A DNA stretch of 64,000 bases from Thiothrix subterranea (GTDB lineage: Bacteria; Pseudomonadota; Gammaproteobacteria; Thiotrichales; Thiotrichaceae): contig NZ_CP133217.1 of NCBI RefSeq assembly GCF_030930995.1, positions 124,001 to 188,000 of the forward strand, written 5' to 3'. Below the pieces are notes generated by a model. That model was not told the origin of the DNA and made no database searches. It worked only from the letters and a program-made list of their open reading frames with translations. The translations under genes and the position numbers were made by a program. How positions within the stretch are numbered: position 1 is the first letter of the stretch; each line of letters starts with the position of its first letter. This document shows, piece after piece, positions 11,278 to 20,613 of this stretch.

Positions 11278-11355
11278 CCCCAGAACTCCCTCACAATTTT
11301 GATAATTCAAGGCTATACTTTAGAATATCTAAACCCTAACTTTACATTTGCAAAT

Positions 11356-12603
11356 ATGTTTACCGAACGCCACCTCGCCCCTAAGCTCTTGACCGCCCTC
11401 AACAGCAGCCCGATTGTGTTCATCAGCGGCGCACGCCAAGCCGGAAAAAGCACCTTAGTACAAACGCTATCAGCAAACCACTTCCCCGCCGATTACGTCA
11501 CCTTCGACAGTCCCACCGCGATGGCAGCCGCTGTTAGCAACCCCGACTTCTTCCTAAGCCGCGACCGCCCACTGATTATCGACGAAGTTCAGCTTGTCCC
11601 CGACATCTTCCGCGCCCTCAAAAAACGCATCGACGACTTGCGCCTCAAAGACAAAGCCAACAGTAACGGGCGCTACTTGCTGACAGGTTCAGCCAATATC
11701 ATGGCACTGCCCAAACTCGCGGATGCACTGGTCGGGCGCATGGCATTGTTACGCCTTTACCCCCTATCCGCACTGGAATTGCACGAGCAAAGCGGCACAT
11801 TCCTCACGAATCTGTTCAATAACCGCTTCCCCTATCAAACCCTCAGCACCAGCATGGAAGCGACGCTGACCACCATCCGCGATGCGACATTCCCAGAACT
11901 CCCCAGCAAAACCGAGGCAGAACGCGAACTGTGGTTCGACAGCTACATCAGCACCCTATTACAACGTGACGTGCGCCAAATTGCCGAAGTCGAAAAAATC
12001 ACTCTGCTCCCCAGCCTATTGCGCCTAATGGCAGCACGTGCTGGCAATCTGGTGAATGACAGTGAAATCGCCCGCAGTGTCGGTCTCAATGCCATCACCG
12101 GCAAACGTTACCGTACCCTGCTGGAATTCATGTACCTCACTACCGACATTCCACCTTGGTTTCGCAATATTGAAAAGCGCTTGGTCAAAGCGCCCAAAGC
12201 CTACTTGTTGGACACCAATTTGCTCTGCCACACCCTCGGCTACCGCCTACAAGATTTACCCCTGCACAACCCTACGCTGTTTGGGCATGTACTGGAAAAC
12301 TTTGTCGCCAGCGAACTCATCAAGCAATTGTCGTTCAGTAATACCCGCGCCAACCTGTTTCACTTCCGCACCAGCGACGGCAAAGAGGTCGATTTCGTCT
12401 TAGAACAACCCAACGGACAATTAGCAGGTGTTGAAGTCAAAGCCGCCGGACAAGTCCAAAGCAGCGATTTCAAAGGGTTGCAAGAACTGCAACAACAAGT
12501 AGGCGCTGATTTTCTCTGTGGCGTGGTATTGTACCAAGGCACTGAAACCGTTCCATTCGGTGAAAAGTTGTGGGCAGTGCCATTACCCGCACTCTGGCAT
12601 TAA
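11356..12603 (+). CDS. AAA-type ATPase with C-terminal DUF4143 domain
   Basis: A 415-residue protein of the AAA_14/DUF4143 family, common in many copies in bacteria and archaea and without a settled role. The Walker A motif GARQAGKST is at residues 25-33 and the Walker B-like segment PLIIDEVQLVPD follows around residue 75. The C-terminal part contains HFRTSDGKEVDFVLE and GVEVKAA, a pattern like the D-(D/E)xK core of restriction-endonuclease folds. The start at 11356 (MFTERHLAP) fits the family; an earlier in-frame start at 11299 would overlap the elyC promoter region. The stop codon overlaps the stop of the convergent HugZ-like gene by 2 bp. It is an orphan cargo-like gene between housekeeping genes. 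Confidence 0.88.
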   Translation: MFTERHLAPKLLTALNSSPIVFISGARQAGKSTLVQTLSANHFPADYVTFDSPTAMAAAVSNPDFFLSRDRPLIIDEVQLVPDIFRALKKRIDDLRLKDKANSNGRYLLTGSANIMALPKLADALVGRMALLRLYPLSALELHEQSGTFLTNLFNNRFPYQTLSTSMEATLTTIRDATFPELPSKTEAERELWFDSYISTLLQRDVRQIAEVEKITLLPSLLRLMAARAGNLVNDSEIARSVGLNAITGKRYRTLLEFMYLTTDIPPWFRNIEKRLVKAPKAYLLDTNLLCHTLGYRLQDLPLHNPTLFGHVLENFVASELIKQLSFSNTRANLFHFRTSDGKEVDFVLEQPNGQLAGVEVKAAGQVQSSDFKGLQELQQQVGADFLCGVVLYQGTETVPFGEKLWAVPLPALWH

Positions 12604-13091
12604 TTCTGCCCCGGCCCGATGTGCTGCAACTCATGCAAGCCCGCCCCCGCCAGCACAAACGCTTGCCCAAAACCCATCACAAAGCGCCCAGATTGCGGAA
12701 CCAGCCGAAACATCACGAAATCCCCCAAGCCACGCAGCAAGCCCACCACATTGCCAAACCGCGCTTCCATCGCATCCAATAGCGATGCATATTCCGCCGC
12801 TTCCCGCGCCACGACCTCTGCCACACAGCGGTAAGTCACACGAGTACGTGCAAAAATTTGCCGCGCCTCTTGCTCATCCTCAATCAGCAAAATCGACAAT
12901 GGCGGATGTTGCAAGATTTCCTGCGTATGGCTGGATAACAAACTCACGAAAATATAAAAATGCCCCGCGTCATCCCGCACAAATGGCGCATAACTGATCG
13001 ACGGCTCACCCCATGCATCCAAGGTTGCCAATTGCAGGGTTTTTGCACACTTCAGTAGTTGCCCCAGTGTTTCCTCAGGGTTCTTGCTCAT
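12600..13091 (-). CDS. HugZ/HutZ-like FMN-binding split-barrel protein
   Basis: Belongs to the pyridoxamine 5'-phosphate oxidase-like split-barrel superfamily. The pattern of the first 80 residues (LATLDAWGEPSISYAPFV followed by YIFVSLLSSHTQ and LSILLIEDE) matches haem-utilisation proteins HugZ/HutZ, which degrade or carry haem. The ATG at 13091 has GGAGAA seven bases upstream and gives 163 residues; a TTG at 13106 is possible but has no such site. The C-terminus has GxGQAF, but the HugZ C-terminal haem-binding histidines cannot be assigned with certainty. No haem transport genes lie nearby, so the substrate is an inference. Confidence 0.78.
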   Translation of the reverse strand: MSKNPEETLGQLLKCAKTLQLATLDAWGEPSISYAPFVRDDAGHFYIFVSLLSSHTQEILQHPPLSILLIEDEQEARQIFARTRVTYRCVAEVVAREAAEYASLLDAMEARFGNVVGLLRGLGDFVMFRLVPQSGRFVMGFGQAFVLAGAGLHELQHIGPGQN

Positions 13092-13235
13092 GACTTTTCT
13101 CCGCAAATAAGCTCATCATACAACTCATCGGTTCATTTTGCGTGATGCGTGCTGGCGAGAGCATCATTGTGTGCAACTTTTTTCTGTTTCAGACCTCTAC
13201 ATAACCATAACAATACAGCACTTAGGAGTTAGACC

Positions 13236-13700
13236 ATGCTCAAGGTATTCTTTTCCTCATTAACAGGGCAAATCATCGGCACACTGGTGTTTTTAAGCAT
13301 CATTTCTGCCTGTAGCTTTGATGCCAGAGAACCCGCACCTAATATGACGTTAGCAAGCACCAGTTGGACATTGAAAACCTTGGATGGCAAACCCGTCACC
13401 ACCGACAAATTACCCACGATTCAGTTTGATGATACACGCATGAATGGCTATTCCGGTTGCAACCAGTTTTTCGGGAATTACACCAGTAGCAGCGATGGCA
13501 TTTTCACCACCAGTGCGGTCGGTGCAACCAAAATGGCTTGCCTCGATGACAAAAATGCCTTGGAACAACAATTTTTTGCCCAACTGGAAAAAGCCAATCA
13601 ATACGCCATTACCCTTGAGCAACTCCATCTCTTGGATGACAAACGTAATATTTTGATGGTTTTGAATGCAGCAAAACCAGCCGCTGACAAAGCAAAATAA
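13236..13700 (+). CDS. META-domain lipoprotein (HslJ-like)
   Basis: A small secreted protein with one META domain, the fold of E. coli HslJ, which is linked to novobiocin and heat-stress tolerance. In 154 residues there is a signal sequence ending in the lipobox ISAC, so the mature protein is probably lipid-modified at the Cys after it. The META signature follows: STSWTLKTLDGKPV, then NGYSGCNQFFGNY, then TKMAC with a Cys that could pair with the SGC cysteine. A good ribosome site AGGAG lies 8 bases before the ATG. It stands alone between a divergent gene and the amine-oxidase-like operon. Confidence 0.85.
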   Translation: MLKVFFSSLTGQIIGTLVFLSIISACSFDAREPAPNMTLASTSWTLKTLDGKPVTTDKLPTIQFDDTRMNGYSGCNQFFGNYTSSSDGIFTTSAVGATKMACLDDKNALEQQFFAQLEKANQYAITLEQLHLLDDKRNILMVLNAAKPAADKAK

Positions 13701-13731
13701 GATTTTTTACCGTTTATCATAAAAATAAAAT

Positions 13732-13763
13732 GGGCTGGCATTCCCACACTAGATGACCAGCCC
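13732..13763. terminator. Possible hairpin terminator after the META lipoprotein
   Basis: Inverted repeat GGGCTGG (13732-13738) and CCAGCCC (13757-13763) with an 18-nt loop, about 30 bp after the lipoprotein stop. The plus strand is followed only by TTCATATT, so the U-tract is weak; an A-rich run precedes the stem, so it would terminate better in the minus direction. Confidence 0.4.
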
Positions 13764-13812
13764 TTCATATTCTTAAACTGACACCAACATTTACATAATA
13801 ACGGTTTCAGTC

Positions 13813-14469
13813 ATGCCTAATATCTTGTCCCTACGCACATTGCTGCATTGCATTACTCTGCTCAGTGCGCTAACACACCTGCCAGCCGTCGCCAACAACC
13901 TTGATCCGCTCAGTCCGACTGAAATAGCACGTGCCACCCAGCGAGCCAATCCCGTTGCCCAAACGACTCGCAGTAGCTCAACAACACCTGCGCCAGAATT
14001 GCTACTGGTCGAACGTCACCCCAACGCCAAAGGCCAAACCACTCGCTTAGCCGATGTCTACACCTATGACTACAGCACCAATGAAACCCTTATTGATGTG
14101 GTTGACCTCGACACCAACCAAGTGATTTCCCGCAGACGTGAACGAAACCTGCAACTGCCCCTGACTGCCAACGAATTACAACGCGCCTCCGCCCTCATCT
14201 TTGCCGATGACGAACAGCGCAGCCTATTGGATGCCGAATTCAAGCGCATTACCGGGCAAACCCTGAGCAATCCTGCACAGCAATTGCAGGTCAAAGCCTT
14301 CGTCTTCCACGCCTCCAGCCTACCCGAACAGCTTAATGCAGCATCCCAGCAATGCGGTTTGCAGCGTTGCGCCCAAGTGCTGCTCTACACCGCCGATTCC
14401 GTGGTATTTGAAGTCAGCCCCATCGTCAACCTGTCCGCAGGTGTCATTACGCAAAATATCGGCTTCTAA
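13813..14469 (+). CDS. Secreted protein resembling the N2-N3 region of copper amine oxidases
   Basis: A 218-residue protein with a signal peptide (cleavage near VANN). The mature start LDPLSPTEIARA looks like the beginning of the copper amine oxidase N2 domain, and the middle (TYDYSTNETLIDVVDLDTNQ, then LPLTANELQRA and DDEQRSLLDAE) looks like domain N3, in which a strand pair carrying VDL..G/N.V is followed by a helix with acidic residues. No catalytic domain is attached; two proteins resembling that domain are encoded just downstream, 12 bp away. This assignment is pattern recognition and has not been tested by alignment. If right, the amine oxidase has been split into separate chains. A weak ribosome site precedes the ATG. 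Confidence 0.55.
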   Translation: MPNILSLRTLLHCITLLSALTHLPAVANNLDPLSPTEIARATQRANPVAQTTRSSSTTPAPELLLVERHPNAKGQTTRLADVYTYDYSTNETLIDVVDLDTNQVISRRRERNLQLPLTANELQRASALIFADDEQRSLLDAEFKRITGQTLSNPAQQLQVKAFVFHASSLPEQLNAASQQCGLQRCAQVLLYTADSVVFEVSPIVNLSAGVITQNIGF

Positions 14470-14481
14470 GGGAACCCCACC

Positions 14482-15642
14482 ATGCAATACCGCACTCCCC
14501 TATTGGTACTCAGCCTGCTAATCGCTTGGCAACAACCCGTATTTGCTGCCCCTAGCACTGCCTGCACCGGGCAAACACTCAGCAAAACCTTCGCCTCCGG
14601 TGCAAGCTGGAATCTCTGCTGGACACCCCGCCAAGCCGAAGGCATTGTCTTATCGCAAGTCACCTACAAAGCCCCCAACCACCCCGCACGGCGTGTACTG
14701 GGCGAAGCCGCACTTTCCCAACTGGAAACCGCGCTGGATGACGGCGCGGTTGCGCCTTTATTTCTGAGTACCGAAGCGGGGTTTGGTGGCAATAACCTGC
14801 AAACCCTGAATGCCGCAGCGTGTACCGGTGGCACGTTATACGCCAGTAATGGGCGCAATGTGCTGTGTGCCACCACCCGCGACCACGGCTATTCCTACAA
14901 ATACACCACCCAGCGCCAAGGGCAATTGTGGGAATTGAGCAGCCATTCGCAAATCGGCTCGCGCAATTACGCAGTACGCTGGCGCTTTTACGAAAATGGC
15001 ACGATTGAACCCAGCCTTGGTTTAAGCGGCGAATTACCCGTCGTTGATGCCAGTGCTGCCCAATACGGCTGGCCTGCCATGCAAAGCGGCAAAATCGCCA
15101 CGGGTTTCACTGACCATGCACTGTGGCGCTTGGATTTCGACCTCGACACCACCCATGGTAATGATGTGGTGGAAGAAATCACCAGCCAGCCCAGTGCCGA
15201 CCGCTTACGCAAAACCAAAGCCATCACCCCCTTAACCACGGAAACCGGGCGTACTTTTGACCCGGAAACCAAACGTTTCTGGCGCATCCGCGATGGCATT
15301 CTCACCAATGGCAGCGTTGGGCAACTCTCCTACGAGCTTGTCCCCAACCGTTACGATCACAGCCGCGCCAATAGCAGCAATACCCCTTGGCTGGCACAAG
15401 ATGTGTTTTTCACCCGCCACAACGCCTGCGAGAAACATGCGGCCAACAACTCCAGCAGCAGTTGCAGCACCAATGTCAGCCAATTTGCTAACGGTGAAAG
15501 CCTCAATCAGCAAGACATTGTGGTGTGGTACAAACAAAGTTACCACCACCTCCCGCGCAGCGAAGACAGCAATCGCATTGGCACAGTATGGAGCAGCTTC
15601 CAACTGTTGCCGCGTGACTGGCATTCCACCAACCCCTTCTGA
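14482..15642 (+). CDS. Secreted copper-amine-oxidase catalytic-domain homologue, active site lost
   Basis: A 386-residue protein with a signal peptide ending at VFAA. It follows the copper amine oxidase catalytic domain closely in layout: GIVLSQVTYKAP near the start, WRFYENGTIEP after the cofactor site, LWRLDFDLDT after the copper site, and NGESLNQQDIVVW, HHLPRSED and the terminal NPF at the end. The residue equivalent to the topaquinone tyrosine is Arg161 (SRNY in place of NYDY), and the H-x-H copper pair is replaced by F-T-D with one shifted His212. The third copper histidine (HHLP) remains. It therefore should not form topaquinone, and may be structural, a binding partner for the next protein, or a modified scaffold. 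AAGGGA gives a good ribosome site. Confidence 0.7.
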   Translation: MQYRTPLLVLSLLIAWQQPVFAAPSTACTGQTLSKTFASGASWNLCWTPRQAEGIVLSQVTYKAPNHPARRVLGEAALSQLETALDDGAVAPLFLSTEAGFGGNNLQTLNAAACTGGTLYASNGRNVLCATTRDHGYSYKYTTQRQGQLWELSSHSQIGSRNYAVRWRFYENGTIEPSLGLSGELPVVDASAAQYGWPAMQSGKIATGFTDHALWRLDFDLDTTHGNDVVEEITSQPSADRLRKTKAITPLTTETGRTFDPETKRFWRIRDGILTNGSVGQLSYELVPNRYDHSRANSSNTPWLAQDVFFTRHNACEKHAANNSSSSCSTNVSQFANGESLNQQDIVVWYKQSYHHLPRSEDSNRIGTVWSSFQLLPRDWHSTNPF

Positions 15643-15659
15643 TAGTGAGAACGATAACA

Positions 15660-17990
15660 ATGAAATCATCAGTTTATGCGTATGCCGCCACCGTCTTGCT
15701 GGCACTCGGCAATTGCTTACCCACCAGCGTACAAGCCGCCGAATTTTGCGCCGATCAGTATTACGTTGACACCACCCTTCCCAATCAATCGCGCTGGGAT
15801 ATGTGCTGGGAACACCGCAACCGCGAAGGCATTGTATTGCACCACATCCATTACACCCCCAAAAACGGCACGCGCCGCATGGTGCTGTATCAAGCAGCCG
15901 TGGCACAAATTCACGTTCCCTACGATGACAATGGCGCACGCTACCATGACGTATCCGACTACGGCTTAGGCAATAACTACATGTCCGCATTGACGGCACA
16001 AGAATGTGTTGGCGGGCAACTGCTGAGTTATTCCGGCAAAAATGTGCTGTGCAAGCAAGTCACACCCCGCGACGATGCTTACAGCGTCGACAATGACCGT
16101 TTGCAGGGCGATGCCCTCAGTTTATTCAGCGTTTCCGCTATCGGTGCGTACAACTACATCCCCGAATGGCGCTTTCTGGGTGACGGCGCGATCGAACCCG
16201 GCATCGGTGCAACCGGCGCTCTGCAACGTTTTGGCGCGAGTAACATTGCCCAACACGGTTGGCTCTTGGAAAGCAATAAAGTCGGCATTGCCCACCTACA
16301 CAATTTTTTCTGGAAACTGGACTTCGACCTCGGCGGAACCGGCACCGACGATGTGGTGGAAGAAATCAACCACACCCAAAACGCCGGAAAACTAGCACGC
16401 ACCCACACGCCATTCAGCAGCGAAGCCGCCCGCTCGGTCGACCCAGCAAGTTTGCGCAGTTGGCGGGTCATGGATGGCAGCCTGAAAAACAGCAAAGGCT
16501 TGCCACTCTCCTACGAGATTCAACTCCCCGAATCGGTGCAACGCGATGTAGGCCCCAGCACCGAACCCTTCACCCACAACGATTTCTACGTCACCAAGCA
16601 AAAAAGCTGTGAATTATTCGCCTCCCATAATCCCACCACCAATGCCTGCGCAGAAAACCTCAGCGCGTTTGTCAATGGTGAAAGCCTCAGCGGGCAAGAC
16701 ATCGTGGTGTGGCCTTCCACCACGTTCTACCACATGCCCCGTGCCGAAGACGCACCGCGCATGGACACTCACTGGAGTCACATCCGCGTCATTCCTCGCG
16801 ACTGGCACGACAAAAACCCGCTGAGCAATAGCGCCGAAACCACGGCTGATACCACCCCACCGCCGCCACCTCCCCCACCGCCTGCGACGGGCAGCGTGTC
16901 GAATAATGCCAGCGGCATCAGCGTCAACGGCAACCTAAACGACTGGGCAAACTTGACATCATTTGGCGCTGATCCTGATGACGTAACCGGCACTAATAAC
17001 AAACTCAACTGGCTAGAAGCATGGGCAGCCAACGATGCTGAACGTGTTTACCTTGCCTACAAAACCAAAGGCAATATCGACACCAGCGGTTTCTGGGGCT
17101 ATCAGGCGTATTTGGATACTGACGCCAGCACCACCAGCGGCTACCGCACCGGCGCATTGGGCGCGGACTACTTAGTGGAAGGCGCGAACCTGTGGCGTTA
17201 TACCGGCGACGGCACAAGCTGGAGTTGGGCATACCAAGGCAATATGACCGCGCAAACCAGTGGTAACGCCGCAGAATTCAGCTTCCCACGTAGCTGGTTA
17301 GGCAATAGCAATGAATTACGGGTTTTGTTCTGGGGGAACAATGCCGCGTTTGGTGGCGATGCGAAAGACGCTTACCCCGATGGCGCATTCAACACTGCCA
17401 CTAGCACACGCTATTTCACCTACAAAATGTATACACCAACCACCACGGGTACTACGACTAGCCTTAGCAATCCCGCTTCCAATCTCAGCATTAATGGCAA
17501 TCTGAGCGACTGGAGCAACCTGACTTCTTTCGGTATCGACCCAACCGACGTGAGCGGTGTCAACAACCCGTTGGATTGGCAAGAAGGCTGGCTGGCGCAC
17601 GATAGCAGCAATGTTTACCTCGCTTACCGCACCCTCAATGCGGTAGATACCAGTAAATTCTGGGGCTACCAAGTCTATTTCGATACCGACAGCAATGGCG
17701 CAACCGGCTACCAAAACAATGCCTTGGGCGCGGAATACATGCTGGAAGGTCAAACCGTTTGGCGCTATACCGGCGATGGCGACAGTTGGAGCTGGACACC
17801 CCAAGGCACTACCACCAACGCGGCAAGCGGGCAAACCGCAGAATTCAGCTTTCCGCGTAGCTGGTTAGGCAACCCAACCAACTTGCGCCTAATGTTCCGA
17901 GGCAATAACGCTGCCTTTGGTGGCACGGCTGAAGACGTTTATCCGAATGCCACGGCAAACCCGCGCTATTTCACGTACAGTTTTCAGTAA
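15660..17990 (+). CDS. Secreted copper-amine-oxidase-like protein with two C-terminal binding modules
   Basis: A 776-residue secreted protein from the ATG at 15660 (a GTG lies at 15645). Residues ~30-385 match the amine oxidase catalytic domain: GIVLHHIHYTP, YGLGNNYMSAL, the cofactor region AIGAYNYIPEW with Tyr164 where topaquinone forms, copper pair His212/His214 in AHLHNFFWKLDFD, and third His358 in FYHMPRAED. The usual Asn and Asp/Glu around the tyrosine are changed (AYNY for NYDY). After a linker with nine consecutive prolines come two tandem copies of a ~165-residue module (INGNLSDWSNLTSFG, FWGYQVYFDTD, AEFSFPRSWLG) that resembles family 9 carbohydrate-binding or DOMON-like folds. Enzyme activity on amines is possible but the altered motif makes it uncertain. 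Confidence 0.72.
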   Translation: MKSSVYAYAATVLLALGNCLPTSVQAAEFCADQYYVDTTLPNQSRWDMCWEHRNREGIVLHHIHYTPKNGTRRMVLYQAAVAQIHVPYDDNGARYHDVSDYGLGNNYMSALTAQECVGGQLLSYSGKNVLCKQVTPRDDAYSVDNDRLQGDALSLFSVSAIGAYNYIPEWRFLGDGAIEPGIGATGALQRFGASNIAQHGWLLESNKVGIAHLHNFFWKLDFDLGGTGTDDVVEEINHTQNAGKLARTHTPFSSEAARSVDPASLRSWRVMDGSLKNSKGLPLSYEIQLPESVQRDVGPSTEPFTHNDFYVTKQKSCELFASHNPTTNACAENLSAFVNGESLSGQDIVVWPSTTFYHMPRAEDAPRMDTHWSHIRVIPRDWHDKNPLSNSAETTADTTPPPPPPPPPATGSVSNNASGISVNGNLNDWANLTSFGADPDDVTGTNNKLNWLEAWAANDAERVYLAYKTKGNIDTSGFWGYQAYLDTDASTTSGYRTGALGADYLVEGANLWRYTGDGTSWSWAYQGNMTAQTSGNAAEFSFPRSWLGNSNELRVLFWGNNAAFGGDAKDAYPDGAFNTATSTRYFTYKMYTPTTTGTTTSLSNPASNLSINGNLSDWSNLTSFGIDPTDVSGVNNPLDWQEGWLAHDSSNVYLAYRTLNAVDTSKFWGYQVYFDTDSNGATGYQNNALGAEYMLEGQTVWRYTGDGDSWSWTPQGTTTNAASGQTAEFSFPRSWLGNPTNLRLMFRGNNAAFGGTAEDVYPNATANPRYFTYSFQ

Positions 17991-17991
17991 T

Positions 17992-18402
17992 ATGCAAATA
18001 AAACTACTCACCGTAACACTCAGCCTGCTAGTGGCAGGCTGTCAAAACAGCACGGCGCATACCGTCTGGCAGCTTCAACAAGCCAGCAGCAAAGCGCTGT
18101 ACCAAGCCACCGTAACGTGTGCCGCGCCACCCAGCGTCGGCACATTTCAAGAATGCCGCTTGCAAGTCGACAGCCCGCAAGCCCTGCCCGCTGATCTCGT
18201 GATTGCCGTGGATGGCGGAATGCCCTCCCACGGACACGGCTTACCCACCGCCCCGCAAGCGATACCCACGGGCAAACCCGGTGAATTCCGCATCGACGGT
18301 TTAAAATACAGTATGCCGGGCGAATGGGTACTGGGTTTCTGGCTGCATTCGGATAGCGCCCCCGCCGCGCAAGACAAAATCGTCTTTTGGTTCACGCTAT
18401 GA
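17992..18402 (+). CDS. FixH/YtkA-like lipoprotein
   Basis: A 136-residue lipoprotein with lipobox LVAGC near residue 17. The mature part contains the motif GGMPSHGHGLPTAP, typical of the YtkA/FixH-like domain, an Ig-like fold often found near copper or cytochrome genes. The His-Gly-His and Met residues could bind copper, which is an inference. It begins one base after the preceding stop codon and its own stop overlaps the start of the di-haem gene (ATGA), so all are co-translated. It may serve as a copper or electron carrier for its neighbours. Confidence 0.75.
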   Translation: MQIKLLTVTLSLLVAGCQNSTAHTVWQLQQASSKALYQATVTCAAPPSVGTFQECRLQVDSPQALPADLVIAVDGGMPSHGHGLPTAPQAIPTGKPGEFRIDGLKYSMPGEWVLGFWLHSDSAPAAQDKIVFWFTL

Positions 18403-19577
18403 AAACCTTTACCTACTTACTGCTGTTGGTAGCGCTGCTAGGCATGAAAGGCACGCACAGCACCAATCACAACTGGACAGCGCCGCAACTCGCCACACTG
18501 CAATCCCTATCGCGGGCAAACTTACCCCCCGCAACTGACGCCAGCAACCGCTTTGCGCAACACCCACCAGCACTAGCGTTGGGGCGAGAATTATTCTTCG
18601 ATCGACGCTTAAGCCGCAATAGGAATATCGCCTGCGCCACCTGCCACCAACCGGATAAAGCCTTTAGCGACGGCAAGCCGGTAGCCATCGCTTTAGCCAC
18701 TGGCACACGCAACACCCCCTCCCTGCTCGGCGTTGCCCATCAAGACTGGTTTTTTTGGGATGGGCGCAAAGACAGCCTATGGTCACAAGCCTTAGAACCC
18801 TTGGAAAACCCCGCCGAACACGGTTTAACCCGCACCGAAGTCGTCCGCTTATTGCTAACCGACACCCACTACCGACAACAATACCAAGCCCTACTGAAAA
18901 ACATTCCGACACTGGATGCGCTTCAACAGCTACCAACCGCCGCCTCACCCCAAGGCAATTTGGCGCAATTACAAGCCTGGAAACAGCTTCCACAAGCCCA
19001 GCGCGAACAGATTGATGCAGTATTTGCCGCCACCGGCAAATTCCTCGCCGCCTACGTCAGCAGCCTAAGCCCTGCGCCCAATAAACTCGACACACTCGCC
19101 CAGCAACCTGCCGCACTCACCCCAAACGAAAGCGCCGGAGCAAAACTGTTTATCGGCAAAGCACAATGCATCCTCTGCCATTCCGGTGCCTTGCTAAGCA
19201 ACCAAACCTTCCAAAATATCGGCACGGGTATTCTCGGCAAAGACAGCGGACGGGCGGCGGTATTGGACACGCTGCGCACCGATCGTTTCAATTGCCAAGG
19301 CAAACACAGCGACGCGCCCCCAGAAAGCTGTACCGAACTCCAATTCCTAACCCGTAGCCGCCACGCCGTCACCGGGGCATTTAAAGTACCGAGCTTGCGC
19401 AATGTCGCAAAAACCGCGCCTTATTTTCACAACGGGCGTTTCGCCACCTTGGAACAGGTCGTCGATTACTACACACAAGCCGCACAACCCAACGCGCAAG
19501 ACGACAACGACCTTCCCCTCATTCAACTCAGCGACACCGAAGCACAACAACTGCTCGCTTTTCTTAAGGTATTGTAG
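18399..19577 (+). CDS. MauG/cytochrome c peroxidase-like di-haem protein
   Basis: A 392-residue periplasmic di-haem protein of the CcpA/MauG superfamily. Two c-type haem sites are visible, C79-ATC-H83 and C257-ILC-H261, after a signal peptide (residues 1-20). Conserved family segments include LGRELFFDRRLS, TGTRNTPSLL and APYFHNGRFATLEQVV. Members either reduce hydrogen peroxide or, like MauG and MbnH, oxidise tyrosine or tryptophan residues in a partner protein. The distal ligand that separates these groups cannot be assigned by eye. It is the last gene of the amine-oxidase-like operon, with a 4-bp overlap to the lipoprotein, and is followed by a strong terminator, so a role in maturing or serving the upstream proteins is plausible. 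Confidence 0.85.
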   Translation: MKTFTYLLLLVALLGMKGTHSTNHNWTAPQLATLQSLSRANLPPATDASNRFAQHPPALALGRELFFDRRLSRNRNIACATCHQPDKAFSDGKPVAIALATGTRNTPSLLGVAHQDWFFWDGRKDSLWSQALEPLENPAEHGLTRTEVVRLLLTDTHYRQQYQALLKNIPTLDALQQLPTAASPQGNLAQLQAWKQLPQAQREQIDAVFAATGKFLAAYVSSLSPAPNKLDTLAQQPAALTPNESAGAKLFIGKAQCILCHSGALLSNQTFQNIGTGILGKDSGRAAVLDTLRTDRFNCQGKHSDAPPESCTELQFLTRSRHAVTGAFKVPSLRNVAKTAPYFHNGRFATLEQVVDYYTQAAQPNAQDDNDLPLIQLSDTEAQQLLAFLKVL

Positions 19578-19588
19578 CCAGACGCCAA

Positions 19589-19610
19589 AACGCCCGCTTG
19601 AGCGGGCGTT
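19589..19610. terminator. Bidirectional intrinsic terminator
   Basis: A perfect stem AACGCCCGC-TTGA-GCGGGCGTT with flanking A and T bases lies between the di-haem gene and the convergent ferredoxin gene. It can end transcription from both sides. Confidence 0.85.
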
Positions 19611-19635
19611 TCATCAGCAGCAAAGCAGCACTGGC

Positions 19636-19932
<297 letters not shown>

Positions 19933-19986
19933 CTACCTGAAAAGATAACATTAACTTCCATCAAAATAACAATACTCAGGCTTTTT

Positions 19987-20520
<534 letters not shown>

Positions 20521-20613
20521 TTAATAATGAAAGGCTTAGGGATAACCCTAGTTAACCTCCTTGTAACACCTTATGGTGCGATGCACAATAAGTTTCTTGC
20601 TGAAATGCCCTTG

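Noticed and set aside
20540-20562. Dyad TAGGG-ATAA-CCCTA upstream of the coaD start and downstream of znuB.
   Set aside because: Only a 5-bp stem, no T-tract; too short to call a terminator or operator.
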